The position numbers and the translations under genes are program-made. This document shows positions 25,121 to 33,350 of a DNA stretch of 64,000 nucleotides, in pieces. Below the pieces are notes generated by a model, which was not told the DNA's origin, made no database searches, and was given only the letters and a program-made list of their open reading frames with translations. This stretch comes from Pseudoalteromonas luteoviolacea H33-S (lineage in GTDB: Bacteria > Pseudomonadota > Gammaproteobacteria > Enterobacterales > Alteromonadaceae), in NCBI RefSeq assembly GCF_001625695.1, contig NZ_AUXY01000072.1, positions 62,001 to 126,000 on the forward strand, written 5' to 3'. Each line of letters opens with the position of its first letter. The first letter of the stretch is position 1.

Positions 25121-27846
25121 ATTTGAGCGTAATGAGCCAGACATGCTCCTAGCTTATCGCGATCAAGGGGTTTTGCAAGATGGCTGTTAAATCCAATGGC
25201 TAAGGCATAAGCTTTGTCCTCAGGCATGACATCTGCGGTGAGCGCCACAATGGGTAATGCTTTTTGATCGTATTGCTGACGCAGTGTCGACGTGGCCTGA
25301 TAGCCATCTAATATCGGCATTTGGCAGTCCATCAGTACTAGGTCAAACTTGCCTTGTTGGACGGTTGCAATGGCTTGTTGACCATTTGCTACTAATTCAT
25401 AAGTCACACCAAAAGAGTCTAACATGGATTTGATCACGATTTGATTGACAGGGTTGTCTTCTGCCACCAAAACGCGGAGTGTGGCAATCTGCGTTTCATC
25501 GAATTGCGGGCGTGAGACACTGGTTGCTTCACCAAATGGACAGCGGATAGCAAAGTGAAAGTGGCTGCCAACATCTATTTGGCTTTCGACATGTAAACTA
25601 CCGCCCATTCTATCAGATAGCTCCTTGCTGATAGCTAAGCCCAACCCCGTGCCGCCAAAACGTCGTGAGGTGGAATCATCCGCCTGTACAAACGGCGAGA
25701 AAATATGTTCGATTTGCCCGGTATCGATGCCTATGCCAGTATCTGACACGCTGAATTGGACCCGATAATCGGCATCGCTTTCTATTACTTCACAGTGCAA
25801 ACTTACTTGACCATGCTGGGTAAATTTAAGCGCGTTACTACACAAGTTGATCAACACCTGCTCTATTCTCAGCTCATCACCTTTAAGCCAAACGGCATGG
25901 TCAACGTTACTGTACAATCGCCAACTTAAGCCCTTTTCTTTGGCATTGGCAGAGAATAGGTTATCCATATGAGCAAGTAACTTTTGTAGGTCAAAGTCAT
26001 GTTGCTCTATGTGTAATTTATTCGATTCGATTTTGGTGATATCGAGAATATCGTTTACAAGGCCCAGCAATGTCTTGGCGGACATGTTGATATGCTCGAT
26101 ATATTTTTTTACAACGTCGATGGACTGTGAGGTTTTTGTCAAAGAGGCAAAGCCGATCACCGCATTGAGTGGAGTGCGGATTTCATGGCTCATATTGGCA
26201 AGAAAGCGACTTTTTGCTTGGTTTGCTTGCTGTGCATCTTGCAGGGCTACATTAAGCGATTCAGTGCGTGCTGCGACCAAGTGGTTAAGGGCGATATTTT
26301 GGTAATTATAGAGCAATACTATAAAGGTGATGAGCGCACAAATACATAGTTGCAGGGTCAATAGCCAAATCGTTTGCTGATGGTTTAAGTGGCTTATATA
26401 GCTGTCTTTAATTGCCAAAGTTAAACGCCATGTTTGGCCCGCAAAGCGAATTTGAGTGCTGTAGTGGGTGTCAGCATGATAGGGTTTTTGGTCAGTATCA
26501 TAGTTACTGAAAAAAGGGGTTTCACTGTTGCCATCATAAAAGGCGAGGTCGTAATTATTCGCCAATGTCATTTTGAGTACTGAGGTGAGCAAGACATCTG
26601 TTTGTACTACACCAATGGCATACCCGACAATATCTGCATTGAGTGTTTGCTGTGTCGTGTCGTTTTGATGAAATACTGGTGAAAAAAGTACATAGGCAGG
26701 CTTGGCTGGCTGTGTTTGTACCAGCTTAACCACATTGGTTGCTCTGGGCTGCAGAATAATTTCTGGGTCTTCTAAAGCGGCTTTGCGATTGGCCCGAGAG
26801 TATATATTGAAACCGAGCGAGGCAAAATTTTCTGCCTGCGGGGAGACATATTTAACCACCACCATTGGGTCACTACTATTGAGTGGAGGACCATGCAATA
26901 ACACTTCCTTTCGGTACAGTGTATCTAGTTCTACTTGTAAGGTATGTGCGTCTGACTGCGCAATGCGTTGCCCCCAAGAAACAGCGAATAAAAAGGGATA
27001 GCGCTTCCTTTGCTGTTGGGCTATTTGCATAAATTTATCTTGGCTAAATTGGGGTTGAGATTGCAATTTAGCAGCGACACCTTGTACTGCAAGCATACTG
27101 AGATTGACATGTCTGAGTACGACATTTTCGATAATATCGACTTCGCGCTGTGCCTCTCTTTGCGCTGCTTTTAAGTTCGCCTGATTAGATAAATAGGTGG
27201 TGGCGGTGACTGACAGAAACAGGATTGAGCAGGTTGCCAACATGATGCGCTTGTGTTGGTAACCACGCGGTTTAAACACTGTTATATTCAGCAGCATGAG
27301 CAGTAAAGGGGTAAAAATCAAAATGCCAAGGCTGTCCCCCAGCCACCAAGCAATGACATTTTGCCAGTGCTGTGAAAAGGTATATTGCGGGTTAAACAGG
27401 CTTAAAGCGAGCATACCAATATTGGCTGACGTGACATTGGCCAGTATGCCAACCAGCAACACATAGTAAGCGATGTTCTTTCTTGAGCGCATTAATAATG
27501 GGTCGCCAAGCCATAACCGCATTAAATATCCACCGACTAAGCCCTGTATTACAGCGCCTGAGGCGACCACCGTTACTTGGACAATATCACTGTAGTGATT
27601 GATATGGGTTTGCAGCCCAAAATAGGTGGTCCAATTAAATAGGACAGAAGCGAAAAATATTGCAGGTGCAAAGCGCCATCCCCATAAAAAGCAGCCAACA
27701 AGGGCAATACCTGCTGGCAGCCAAATCGGCAGCACCTGATCCTCAAATGCGATGAGGGTAAAGAGTTTTCCAAAGCCAAAGTAGCTTAGCGCCAACCCGA
27801 TATAGGCAAACACATGATGCAATGACGAGCGGAATTGAATGTGCAT
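25096..27846 (-). CDS. Hybrid sensor histidine kinase (MASE1-CHASE-HisKA-HATPase-REC)
   Basis: 916 residues. The first about 215 are a MASE1-type membrane sensor with about eight helices ('PAGIALVGCFLWGWRF', 'WWLGDSLGILIFTPLLLML'). A periplasmic CHASE-like domain (about 240-480) and another membrane helix follow. The kinase core has His554 in 'NMSHEIRTPLNAVIGF', an HATPase with 'FGGTGLGLAIS', and a C-terminal receiver with Asp840 in 'LVLMDCQMPILDGY'. There is no Hpt domain, so a separate phosphotransfer protein is needed. Signal and output unknown; the overlapping hydrolase suggests an envelope or lipid-related link. Confidence 0.9.
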   Translation of the reverse strand: MHIQFRSSLHHVFAYIGLALSYFGFGKLFTLIAFEDQVLPIWLPAGIALVGCFLWGWRFAPAIFFASVLFNWTTYFGLQTHINHYSDIVQVTVVASGAVIQGLVGGYLMRLWLGDPLLMRSRKNIAYYVLLVGILANVTSANIGMLALSLFNPQYTFSQHWQNVIAWWLGDSLGILIFTPLLLMLLNITVFKPRGYQHKRIMLATCSILFLSVTATTYLSNQANLKAAQREAQREVDIIENVVLRHVNLSMLAVQGVAAKLQSQPQFSQDKFMQIAQQQRKRYPFLFAVSWGQRIAQSDAHTLQVELDTLYRKEVLLHGPPLNSSDPMVVVKYVSPQAENFASLGFNIYSRANRKAALEDPEIILQPRATNVVKLVQTQPAKPAYVLFSPVFHQNDTTQQTLNADIVGYAIGVVQTDVLLTSVLKMTLANNYDLAFYDGNSETPFFSNYDTDQKPYHADTHYSTQIRFAGQTWRLTLAIKDSYISHLNHQQTIWLLTLQLCICALITFIVLLYNYQNIALNHLVAARTESLNVALQDAQQANQAKSRFLANMSHEIRTPLNAVIGFASLTKTSQSIDVVKKYIEHINMSAKTLLGLVNDILDITKIESNKLHIEQHDFDLQKLLAHMDNLFSANAKEKGLSWRLYSNVDHAVWLKGDELRIEQVLINLCSNALKFTQHGQVSLHCEVIESDADYRVQFSVSDTGIGIDTGQIEHIFSPFVQADDSTSRRFGGTGLGLAISKELSDRMGGSLHVESQIDVGSHFHFAIRCPFGEATSVSRPQFDETQIATLRVLVAEDNPVNQIVIKSMLDSFGVTYELVANGQQAIATVQQGKFDLVLMDCQMPILDGYQATSTLRQQYDQKALPIVALTADVMPEDKAYALAIGFNSHLAKPLDRDKLGACLAHYAQICSKNSSA

Positions 27847-27866
27847 AAACTAAATGCCTTTAAAAC

Positions 27867-28328
27867 TCATAGTGGAACGCCGCGTTTATTGAAGGTTTGC
27901 TTCAACACAATGGTTGATTCAACAGCTGCAATAAAATCTAACGATGCGAGGCTGTGCTTAACAAAGTGTTCATAACTGGGTAAGTCCTCAGCAATGATCT
28001 CCAGTAAGTAGTCATGACTGCCAGATACCACAGAACAACTTCTGATCTGTTGCAGTGCATCAACATGGTTTTCGAAACTTTCTGCCGCTTTGACTGAGTT
28101 TTTGGTTAGACGAATAAATGCATAAACAAGAACAGAGTAGCCGACAGCTGGAGGTGATATATCGGCATGATACCCCAAAATGACACCATCCTGTTGTAGT
28201 TTTTTAACTCGGCGTAAGCAAGGTGTATCGGATAGGCTGGCTTGCTCGGCAAGTGCCGCGTTACTCAGTCGCGCATTCTGCTGTAATGCGCTAAGTAAAA
28301 TCCTATCTTTGTTATCAATGTCGGCCAT
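27867..28328 (-). CDS. Lrp/AsnC family regulator
   Basis: 153 residues: N-terminal HTH ('DRILLSALQQNARLSNAALA', 'DTPCLRRVKKLQQDGVILGY') and a RAM ligand domain ('RSCSVVSGSHDYLLEIIAED', ending 'TIVLKQTFNKRGVPL'). The family senses amino acids. It is divergent, 137 nt away, from the IDO/PrnB-like and kynureninase-like operon, and so is the likely regulator of that tryptophan- or indole-related pathway. Confidence 0.9.
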   Translation of the reverse strand: MADIDNKDRILLSALQQNARLSNAALAEQASLSDTPCLRRVKKLQQDGVILGYHADISPPAVGYSVLVYAFIRLTKNSVKAAESFENHVDALQQIRSCSVVSGSHDYLLEIIAEDLPSYEHFVKHSLASLDFIAAVESTIVLKQTFNKRGVPL

Positions 28329-28465
28329 ATTAGTTAATTCTGCTACTTTTTTGTATTTAAAGCTGGTATTCCTCTAATAGAGTTTAACGATTAATAAATA
28401 ATTGGCAAATATTGCTTCTGGTGTTTTGTTAGCCTGTTACTAATGCAATTTTCAGGATTTTAACA

Positions 28466-29662
28466 ATGACAAAAAGAACAAAAGAGTTTGATCACTGGAT
28501 AAGAAATGAGTTTGTTATGTTCAATGATTCGTTAGAGGGTATGTACCGTGAGCAAGCAGATCCGGCGAATGTGGTTGGTGTGGGTGAAGAGGTAAAGCAG
28601 CAATTACTGTTAGAAGGGCAGAAATATATTGAAGCGCTGCTCAAAGAGGGGAACACTGATGAAGGGTTTGACAACGCATTTGATCTACTAGGTAATGTTG
28701 GCTTGTATATGGCTGCATGTCGTAGACATGAGTTGACGGAGCCGAGTAGAGAGCGACACTCCCCATTAAAAGAGGCATCTGCACTTGCTATGCATATTGG
28801 TTCATCTATTGGTGTGACGCCAAGATTTGCAACAGCACACTTAACAACACACAATACTTCTATTAATGGGACATACAAGCGCTTTACCAGCGATCCGGCT
28901 GAAAAGCTTTTTATCGATTATAATACACGCGGTATTTTGGCGTATAAACGTGCTGCAGAGGCGCTGTTAAAAGTGCAGCCGTTGGGTATTTCGCACCCCA
29001 TGGCGCCGGTTTTACTGGAGGAGGTAAAGCGTGCGCTGGTGGATGTGATTAATTCGAATCAGGCCTTATTTAAGCAGTTAGATACAGCCTCATTTTTTTA
29101 TGTCGTCAGGCCATATTACAAGCCATATCGGGTTGGGAAAGAGGTTTATCGTGGAGCGAATGCCGGTGATTTTGCAGGGATCAATGTGATTGATATGATG
29201 TTGGGTTTGTGCCAAGCCAATGACGTGGATTACGCCCAAATCTTAGTCGAAAAGTTACTGTATATGATGCCTGAAGATCAGGCGACGTTAAAAGAGTGCA
29301 TGCGTTTACCAAATTTACTTGATGCATTTTTAGCGGCGCAATCACATCGTCATGAAAGCTGGTATCAAGAGACGCTCAAAGTCTTTTTGCAAGCGTGCAA
29401 ATTACATGGTGATACGGCAATACAGCATCATAATCAACTTGTAGAAAAGTACATTTGCGGGCCAGCTAAAAACCTAGCCAATCAACATCTAGATAAAGTG
29501 ACCGCTAGCGGCCCGCCCTTACAGGTGTTATTGGGTCAGCTCGAAACCCTGCGAGATAAAAGAGCGGCTGCAAAACGCGCTGATTTGGATACGCGTCATG
29601 ATGACTTAAAGGTATTGCGACAGTCTTTGATTAAATCTGAGGTTTACCATGCAAGCGAATGA
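28466..29662 (+). CDS. IDO/PrnB-superfamily heme protein (DUF1864)
   Basis: 398 residues, no signal peptide. It belongs to the DUF1864/PrnB family, relatives of indoleamine 2,3-dioxygenase (IDO) and of the pyrrolnitrin enzyme PrnB. By recalled alignment with human IDO1, 'HNQLVEKYICGPA' matches 'HLQIVTKYILIPA', so His322 is the probable proximal heme ligand; 'SFFYVVRPYYKPY' (residues 209-221) matches 'AFFSVLRIYLSGW', so Arg215 corresponds to the substrate-binding Arg. The Gly/Ser-rich active-site loop of IDO1 is shorter here. The likely substrate is tryptophan or a derivative, but dioxygenase activity is unproven. The last 14 nt overlap the PLP enzyme gene. AGGA precedes the ATG. Confidence 0.85.
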   Translation: MTKRTKEFDHWIRNEFVMFNDSLEGMYREQADPANVVGVGEEVKQQLLLEGQKYIEALLKEGNTDEGFDNAFDLLGNVGLYMAACRRHELTEPSRERHSPLKEASALAMHIGSSIGVTPRFATAHLTTHNTSINGTYKRFTSDPAEKLFIDYNTRGILAYKRAAEALLKVQPLGISHPMAPVLLEEVKRALVDVINSNQALFKQLDTASFFYVVRPYYKPYRVGKEVYRGANAGDFAGINVIDMMLGLCQANDVDYAQILVEKLLYMMPEDQATLKECMRLPNLLDAFLAAQSHRHESWYQETLKVFLQACKLHGDTAIQHHNQLVEKYICGPAKNLANQHLDKVTASGPPLQVLLGQLETLRDKRAAAKRADLDTRHDDLKVLRQSLIKSEVYHASE

Positions 29663-30758
29663 TTTTTTTATGCCAGAGGGCACTTATTTATTGAGCCACT
29701 CGGTGGGGCGTATGTTAAAGACAGCACCTGTGCATTTTACAGAACAATTTTTTAATCCATGGCAGCAACAAAATCGTGAACCTTGGGCGCAATGGTTAGC
29801 AGGCGTGATGCAGTTTAATCAGGCATTGGCAAAGTTATTAAATGGCCATGCAGATAATTTTTGTCCTCAAGCAAATTTGTCCAGTGGATTGACAAAGTGG
29901 CTCATGAGTCAATCATCGCTGCAAAATAGGCGGGTGCGTGTTTTGCTAAGTGAAGATGATTTTCCGAGTATGGGGTTTGTATTGCAACAGGCACTTGATG
30001 ATGTTGAATTGTGTTTTATACCTGCCGGTGAAGATATGAGCGCGCTATCTACTTGGCAGGCACATTTAAACCAGCATTATGACTTGGTATTTGTCAGTCA
30101 TGTGTATTCGAATACCGGTCAGCAAGCACCTGTGCCAGACATTATCCCTCTGGCTAAACAGCTTGGTTGTAAAGTGATTGTAGATATTGCGCAATCTGCG
30201 GGTATTTTGAATGTGGATTTGTCTTTATGGCAAGCCGATTGTGTTCTTGGATCGTGTGTAAAGTGGTTATGTGGTGGCCCCGGTGCCGGGTTTCTTTGGG
30301 TGTCTAACGAATCTTTAGCCATGTGCGCGCCGAAAGATGTCGGTTGGTTTTCTCACCAAAATCCATTTGAGTTTGATATTCATCATTTTGCTGCACATGA
30401 CACTGCGCTGCGTTTTTGGGGTGGAACACCTTCAGTCGCTCCTTATATTATGGCCGCTAATAGTATTGATGCTTTGAATGAGTTTGGTATTGAGCGAATA
30501 CGAGCACACAATTTGCAATTATTAGCGCGGATCTGGCAGGCGTTGCCACAGCTGTGTACTTCGCCAAAAAATGCAGAGCAATGTTCAGGAACCCTGATTA
30601 TGAATACAGGCAGTAAGCTCGAGACTTGCTTATATGCTTTAACTGAGCAGAATATTGCTGTTGATGCGAGGCGTTATGGGCTGCGTATTTCGCCGCATAT
30701 ATATAATAGTGCTACAGAAGTTGAGCAATTCATTGAGGTGATAAACTCACTGACATAA
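29649..30758 (+). CDS. Kynureninase-like PLP enzyme (aminotransferase class V)
   Basis: 369 residues, class V fold: 'TYLLSHSVGRMLK' at the start, Asp179 in 'KVIVDIAQSAGIL' for the pyridine nitrogen, and the Schiff-base Lys205 in 'GSCVKWLCGGPGAGFLW', which resembles the kynureninase lysine block. 'WFSHQNPFEFD' and 'FWGGTPSVAPYIMA' also fit kynureninases. It is shorter than typical kynureninase (about 420). The start codon lies inside the upstream heme protein gene, so the two are coupled. Together they could cleave a kynurenine-like product, but no formamidase is nearby. Confidence 0.85.
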   Translation: MQANDFFMPEGTYLLSHSVGRMLKTAPVHFTEQFFNPWQQQNREPWAQWLAGVMQFNQALAKLLNGHADNFCPQANLSSGLTKWLMSQSSLQNRRVRVLLSEDDFPSMGFVLQQALDDVELCFIPAGEDMSALSTWQAHLNQHYDLVFVSHVYSNTGQQAPVPDIIPLAKQLGCKVIVDIAQSAGILNVDLSLWQADCVLGSCVKWLCGGPGAGFLWVSNESLAMCAPKDVGWFSHQNPFEFDIHHFAAHDTALRFWGGTPSVAPYIMAANSIDALNEFGIERIRAHNLQLLARIWQALPQLCTSPKNAEQCSGTLIMNTGSKLETCLYALTEQNIAVDARRYGLRISPHIYNSATEVEQFIEVINSLT

Positions 30759-30765
30759 ATCTAAA

Positions 30766-31515
30766 TCATTTAAAACCAAGGGCTTTTTTGGTTTTTGCTT
30801 TGACTGAACGCCAGTGTGTGACTGGTACTTTGGGTGCCAGTTTATCAAGGTGATCAAAATTAATGTCACTGAATGGGAGCTCACCTTGATGCGCTAAAAT
30901 AATGTGAGTTGGTTTGATCTCCCTGATCCTTTGTAAAGAATGACGATACCGGTTTGGATAAAAGACTGGATACGGAGGAATGAGCTCGCCTTTGACTTTA
31001 ACCAAGAGATCAGCAACGTATAGGCGTTGTGTGTCATGATGATAAAGGGAAAGATCTCTGTCTGTATGACCGGGTGTATGCAACACTTGCCACTGAGGAA
31101 ATTCAGGTAGATAGTCGTTATCGGATAGGTAGTAATCAGCATTTAGCTTTCGGCTATACCATAAGTTTTTGCGCGCTTTGTTTTTACGTCCTGCAACCCA
31201 CAGTGCGAGGAAAATATCAGACCAATGCATCAATATCCCATCGATACCACTGTACCAATGGCCATCAACTTTCGCAGTGGCGATTTTTGCGCCCGTTCGC
31301 TTTTTGAGCAAATGGGCACCGCCGGCATGATCCGGATGCATATGCGTGACGACGATCAGTTTAAGATCGCTCAATGATCTTAACAGCACGTTACCGATGA
31401 AGTCACAGACAAGATCAACATCTGCACGTGTGCAGCCGTCAAGTAAGAGTAATTTGTCAGGATATTCAACTAAGTAAATTTGCTGAATATAGCCATCGAT
31501 AAAGTGGATCTGCAT
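30766..31515 (-). CDS. MBL-fold metallohydrolase
   Basis: 249 residues, metallo-beta-lactamase fold: 'VVTHMHPDHAGGAHLL' is the HxHxDH metal motif, with a later His in 'LHTPGHTDRDLSLYH' and Asp in 'RLYVADLLVKV'. These hold a dinuclear zinc or iron site. The substrate is not evident; the glyoxalase-II or lactonase subgroups are possible. It converges on the kynureninase-like gene with 7 nt between stops. Confidence 0.88.
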   Translation of the reverse strand: MQIHFIDGYIQQIYLVEYPDKLLLLDGCTRADVDLVCDFIGNVLLRSLSDLKLIVVTHMHPDHAGGAHLLKKRTGAKIATAKVDGHWYSGIDGILMHWSDIFLALWVAGRKNKARKNLWYSRKLNADYYLSDNDYLPEFPQWQVLHTPGHTDRDLSLYHHDTQRLYVADLLVKVKGELIPPYPVFYPNRYRHSLQRIREIKPTHIILAHQGELPFSDINFDHLDKLAPKVPVTHWRSVKAKTKKALGFK

Positions 31516-31636
31516 GTGGGTTATCAGGTTTGCGACTGGTATTTATATTCATAACACATCTGACCAGTTTGTGAAGCGCAAATATCAATAAATGGAAAAG
31601 GGGTTCGAAAATAAGGGAGTAAATTTCAGACATAAA

Positions 31637-31660
31637 AAAACCGTCCATTGGACGGTTCTT
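31637..31660 (-). terminator. Terminator after the tRNA-Ser pair
   Basis: AACCGTCC (31639-31646) and GGACGGTT (31650-31657) form an 8-bp stem with a 3-nt loop. Read on the minus strand it is followed by a run of T (the complement of the A-run at 31634-31640). It lies just downstream of the tRNA genes. Confidence 0.85.
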
Positions 31661-31671
31661 TTACAAGATAA

Positions 31672-31764
31672 TGGCGGAGGGGGAGGGATTCGAACCCTCG
31701 ATAGGGCTACAAACCCTATACTCCCTTAGCAGGGGAGCGCCTTCAGCCACTCGGCCACCTCTCC
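31672..31764 (-). tRNA. tRNA-Ser (anticodon GCU)
   Basis: A 93-nt type II tRNA with a long variable arm. Anticodon loop CTGCTAA in stem CTCCC/GGGAG gives anticodon GCU, serine (AGC/AGU). The T arm GAGGGTTCGAATCCCTC is intact and CCA is encoded. The acceptor stem GGAGAGG / CCCCTCC has an A-C mismatch at the fifth pair. It follows the next tRNA in the same transcript. Confidence 0.93.
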
Positions 31765-31782
31765 GGCGCAAAACTTTAAATA

Positions 31783-31873
31783 TGGCGGAGAGATAGGGAT
31801 TTGAACCCTAGATACGCTATTAACGTATGCCGGTTTTCAAGACCGGTGCTTTCAACCACTCAGCCATCTCTCC
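31783..31873 (-). tRNA. tRNA-Ser (anticodon UGA)
   Basis: A 91-nt type II tRNA with a long variable arm and encoded CCA. Anticodon stem CCGGT/ACCGG with loop CTTGAAA gives UGA, serine (UCA). The acceptor stem GGAGAGA pairs fully with TCTCTCC. It is the first of the two co-transcribed tRNA genes. Confidence 0.95.
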
Positions 31874-31883
31874 ATGGGCAACG

Positions 31884-31912
31884 ATAATACTTATGGAATG
31901 AGTCGCTGTAAA
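31884..31912 (-). promoter_or_regulatory. Sigma-70 promoter of the tRNA-Ser pair
   Basis: On the minus strand TTTACA (31907-31912) and TATTAT (31884-31889) are separated by exactly 17 nt, 10 nt before the mature tRNA-Ser(UGA) 5' end. Confidence 0.75.
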
Positions 31913-31997
31913 TAGTTTTTTAATCGTTTGCTGAAAAAATAGACAAAAAAGCGAAGTTATTGAATTGTTTGCCTGAAATTTATACTTTCTGGTAGGG

Positions 31998-32060
31998 TGT
32001 GTCTAAAATATAGACGCACATTCTACCTAGATGACCGATATAGGTTGGTCATCAAGGTAG
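31998..32060 (-). terminator. Two stem-loops after the 49-codon ORF
   Basis: Directly after the small ORF stop, CTACCT-A-GATGACC (32023-32036) pairs with GGTCATC-A-AGGTAG (32047-32060): 13 bp with one A-A mismatch and a 10-nt loop. A second stem-loop (GTGTGTCTA at 31998-32006 with TAGACGCAC at 32012-32020, one G-T step) follows. They could end the transcript or be a structured RNA element. Confidence 0.55.
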
Positions 32061-32072
32061 TGGAGTTGCTAT

Positions 32073-32222
32073 TTACTTATGCATGACCACGTGACTGAGG
32101 CTCAGTGTGCGTCCGATTTTGCTAAACCAAGCCATCCATTTGATCTGAGGCTTAGTTGCAATTGGACTTATTGATTCTTCAGTGGTCTGAGTATGGCCGC
32201 ACGCAGCAGCTGAGTTAAGCAT
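32073..32222 (-). CDS. Small ORF of 49 codons with good ribosome site
   Basis: ATG 32222 to TAA 32073 encodes 49 residues beginning 'MLNSAAACGHTQTTEES', with a central 'KWMAWFSKIGRTLSLS' amphipathic stretch and ending 'HVVMHK'. TTGGAG lies 7 nt upstream of the ATG and a strong stem-loop follows the stop, so it has the marks of a small expressed gene. No family recognised. The amphipathic Trp/Lys segment resembles small membrane-associated peptides, though this is only a suggestion. Confidence 0.5.
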   Translation of the reverse strand: MLNSAAACGHTQTTEESISPIATKPQIKWMAWFSKIGRTLSLSHVVMHK

Positions 32223-32456
32223 AGTTTTACTCCAAGTTGTTGACGGATTAATAATTTACCTGGCCATTTTGCATGCGATTTGGTTGAATTTAAAACGATA
32301 AAAATTGCCTCCGAAGTATTAGAAAAATTAATGAATAAATTATCCTTGCAGGCTCAATATTGAGCTAGTGAATATTTATGCAATGGTTTTTTGTGGCTTA
32401 TTTGGGTTTTGCGGTTTTAATTTTGATCTTTTGAATAGTTATTCAGATAAAAAATA
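32223..32456. other. Intergenic region before the lipid kinase-like gene
   Basis: About 230 nt separating the small minus-strand ORF from the plus-strand gene; AT-rich, probably holding both promoters. No hairpin of note. Confidence 0.4.
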
Positions 32457-33350
32457 TTGGGGTTTTTTATATTGTTAGTTGTTTATAGGCCGCATCGCGG
32501 AAAAAAAATGTTGGCGCACAAGGCATGGCTGGAAAAAATGGCCATGCAGCGACAATTAAATCTGCAATGGTACGCAACGTGTGGCTGTTTTGATGAGGAT
32601 GTTGCACAGGTCAAGCTGCTGTTGATGCATCATCAGCAAGTCACTGTATTAGGTGGGGATGGCACATTAAATATGGTCGTGAATGCGTTATTTGATGGGG
32701 AGCAAGTATCTCAGTCTGCATCAGATAAGCGAATGGCGATATTACCGTGTGGCACAGGCAACGACTTTGCAAGGTCATTTGGGTACTCATTAGCACAATG
32801 GCGTAGTGCAGTATTTTCTGAGTGTAGCCGTCAAGTTGATGTTGGCTGCGTGGCTCAGCACTACTTTATTAACATGGCAGGTATTGGATTTAATGCTGAA
32901 GTTGTGGAGTCTATGGCTGGCGAAAAACGTTTTGGTGCAATGAGCTATACCTTTTTTGGTATAGCAAAGCTACTGACCTATGGTGGTATGGATGTGAAAA
33001 TTGATGGTGTTAAGCAATCTGTCATGATGTGCCTTTTTGCCAATGGGCGTCATTTTGCGGCTGGGTTGACACCAACGCCGAGCGCGGCACTAGACAGTGG
33101 AGCCTTGCAAATGTTGGTGATACCTGTGTGCTCCTTGCCGAAGCGGTTATTAAGCTTTGCGCTGATGTTGGTAGGTCTGCACACGAGACTCCCTTGGGTG
33201 AAAGTCAGCAGTGGGCAATGTTTTGAAATAAGCTCACAGGGGGCCAAAATTGAAGCGGATGGTGAATTAATTGCAGTAACGCCAGCTAGGGTAACTACGC
33301 ATGCGGCGTTACTGAGACTTAATGTGCCTAATTCGTTTGATATTGCTTAG
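32457..33350 (+). CDS. Diacylglycerol/lipid kinase family protein (YegS-like)
   Basis: About 297 residues. The nucleotide-binding signature 'VTVLGGDGTLNMVVNAL' (GGDGT) and 'AILPCGTGNDFARSFG' are those of the DAGK catalytic domain, and 'NMAGIGFNAEVVE' and 'IEADGELIAV' fit the C-terminal domain. Such enzymes phosphorylate diacylglycerol, ceramide or related lipids with ATP. The N-terminus is uncertain: an in-frame stop lies just upstream and only TTG 32457 and TTG 32472 can start the full domain; neither has a good ribosome site. The 3' end overlaps the EamA gene by 23 nt. Confidence 0.85.
   Translation: MGFFILLVVYRPHRGKKMLAHKAWLEKMAMQRQLNLQWYATCGCFDEDVAQVKLLLMHHQQVTVLGGDGTLNMVVNALFDGEQVSQSASDKRMAILPCGTGNDFARSFGYSLAQWRSAVFSECSRQVDVGCVAQHYFINMAGIGFNAEVVESMAGEKRFGAMSYTFFGIAKLLTYGGMDVKIDGVKQSVMMCLFANGRHFAAGLTPTPSAALDSGALQMLVIPVCSLPKRLLSFALMLVGLHTRLPWVKVSSGQCFEISSQGAKIEADGELIAVTPARVTTHAALLRLNVPNSFDIA

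Noticed and set aside
32457..32475. ATG start for the lipid kinase-like gene
   Set aside because: An in-frame stop lies just upstream and no ATG precedes the domain; only TTG codons fit.
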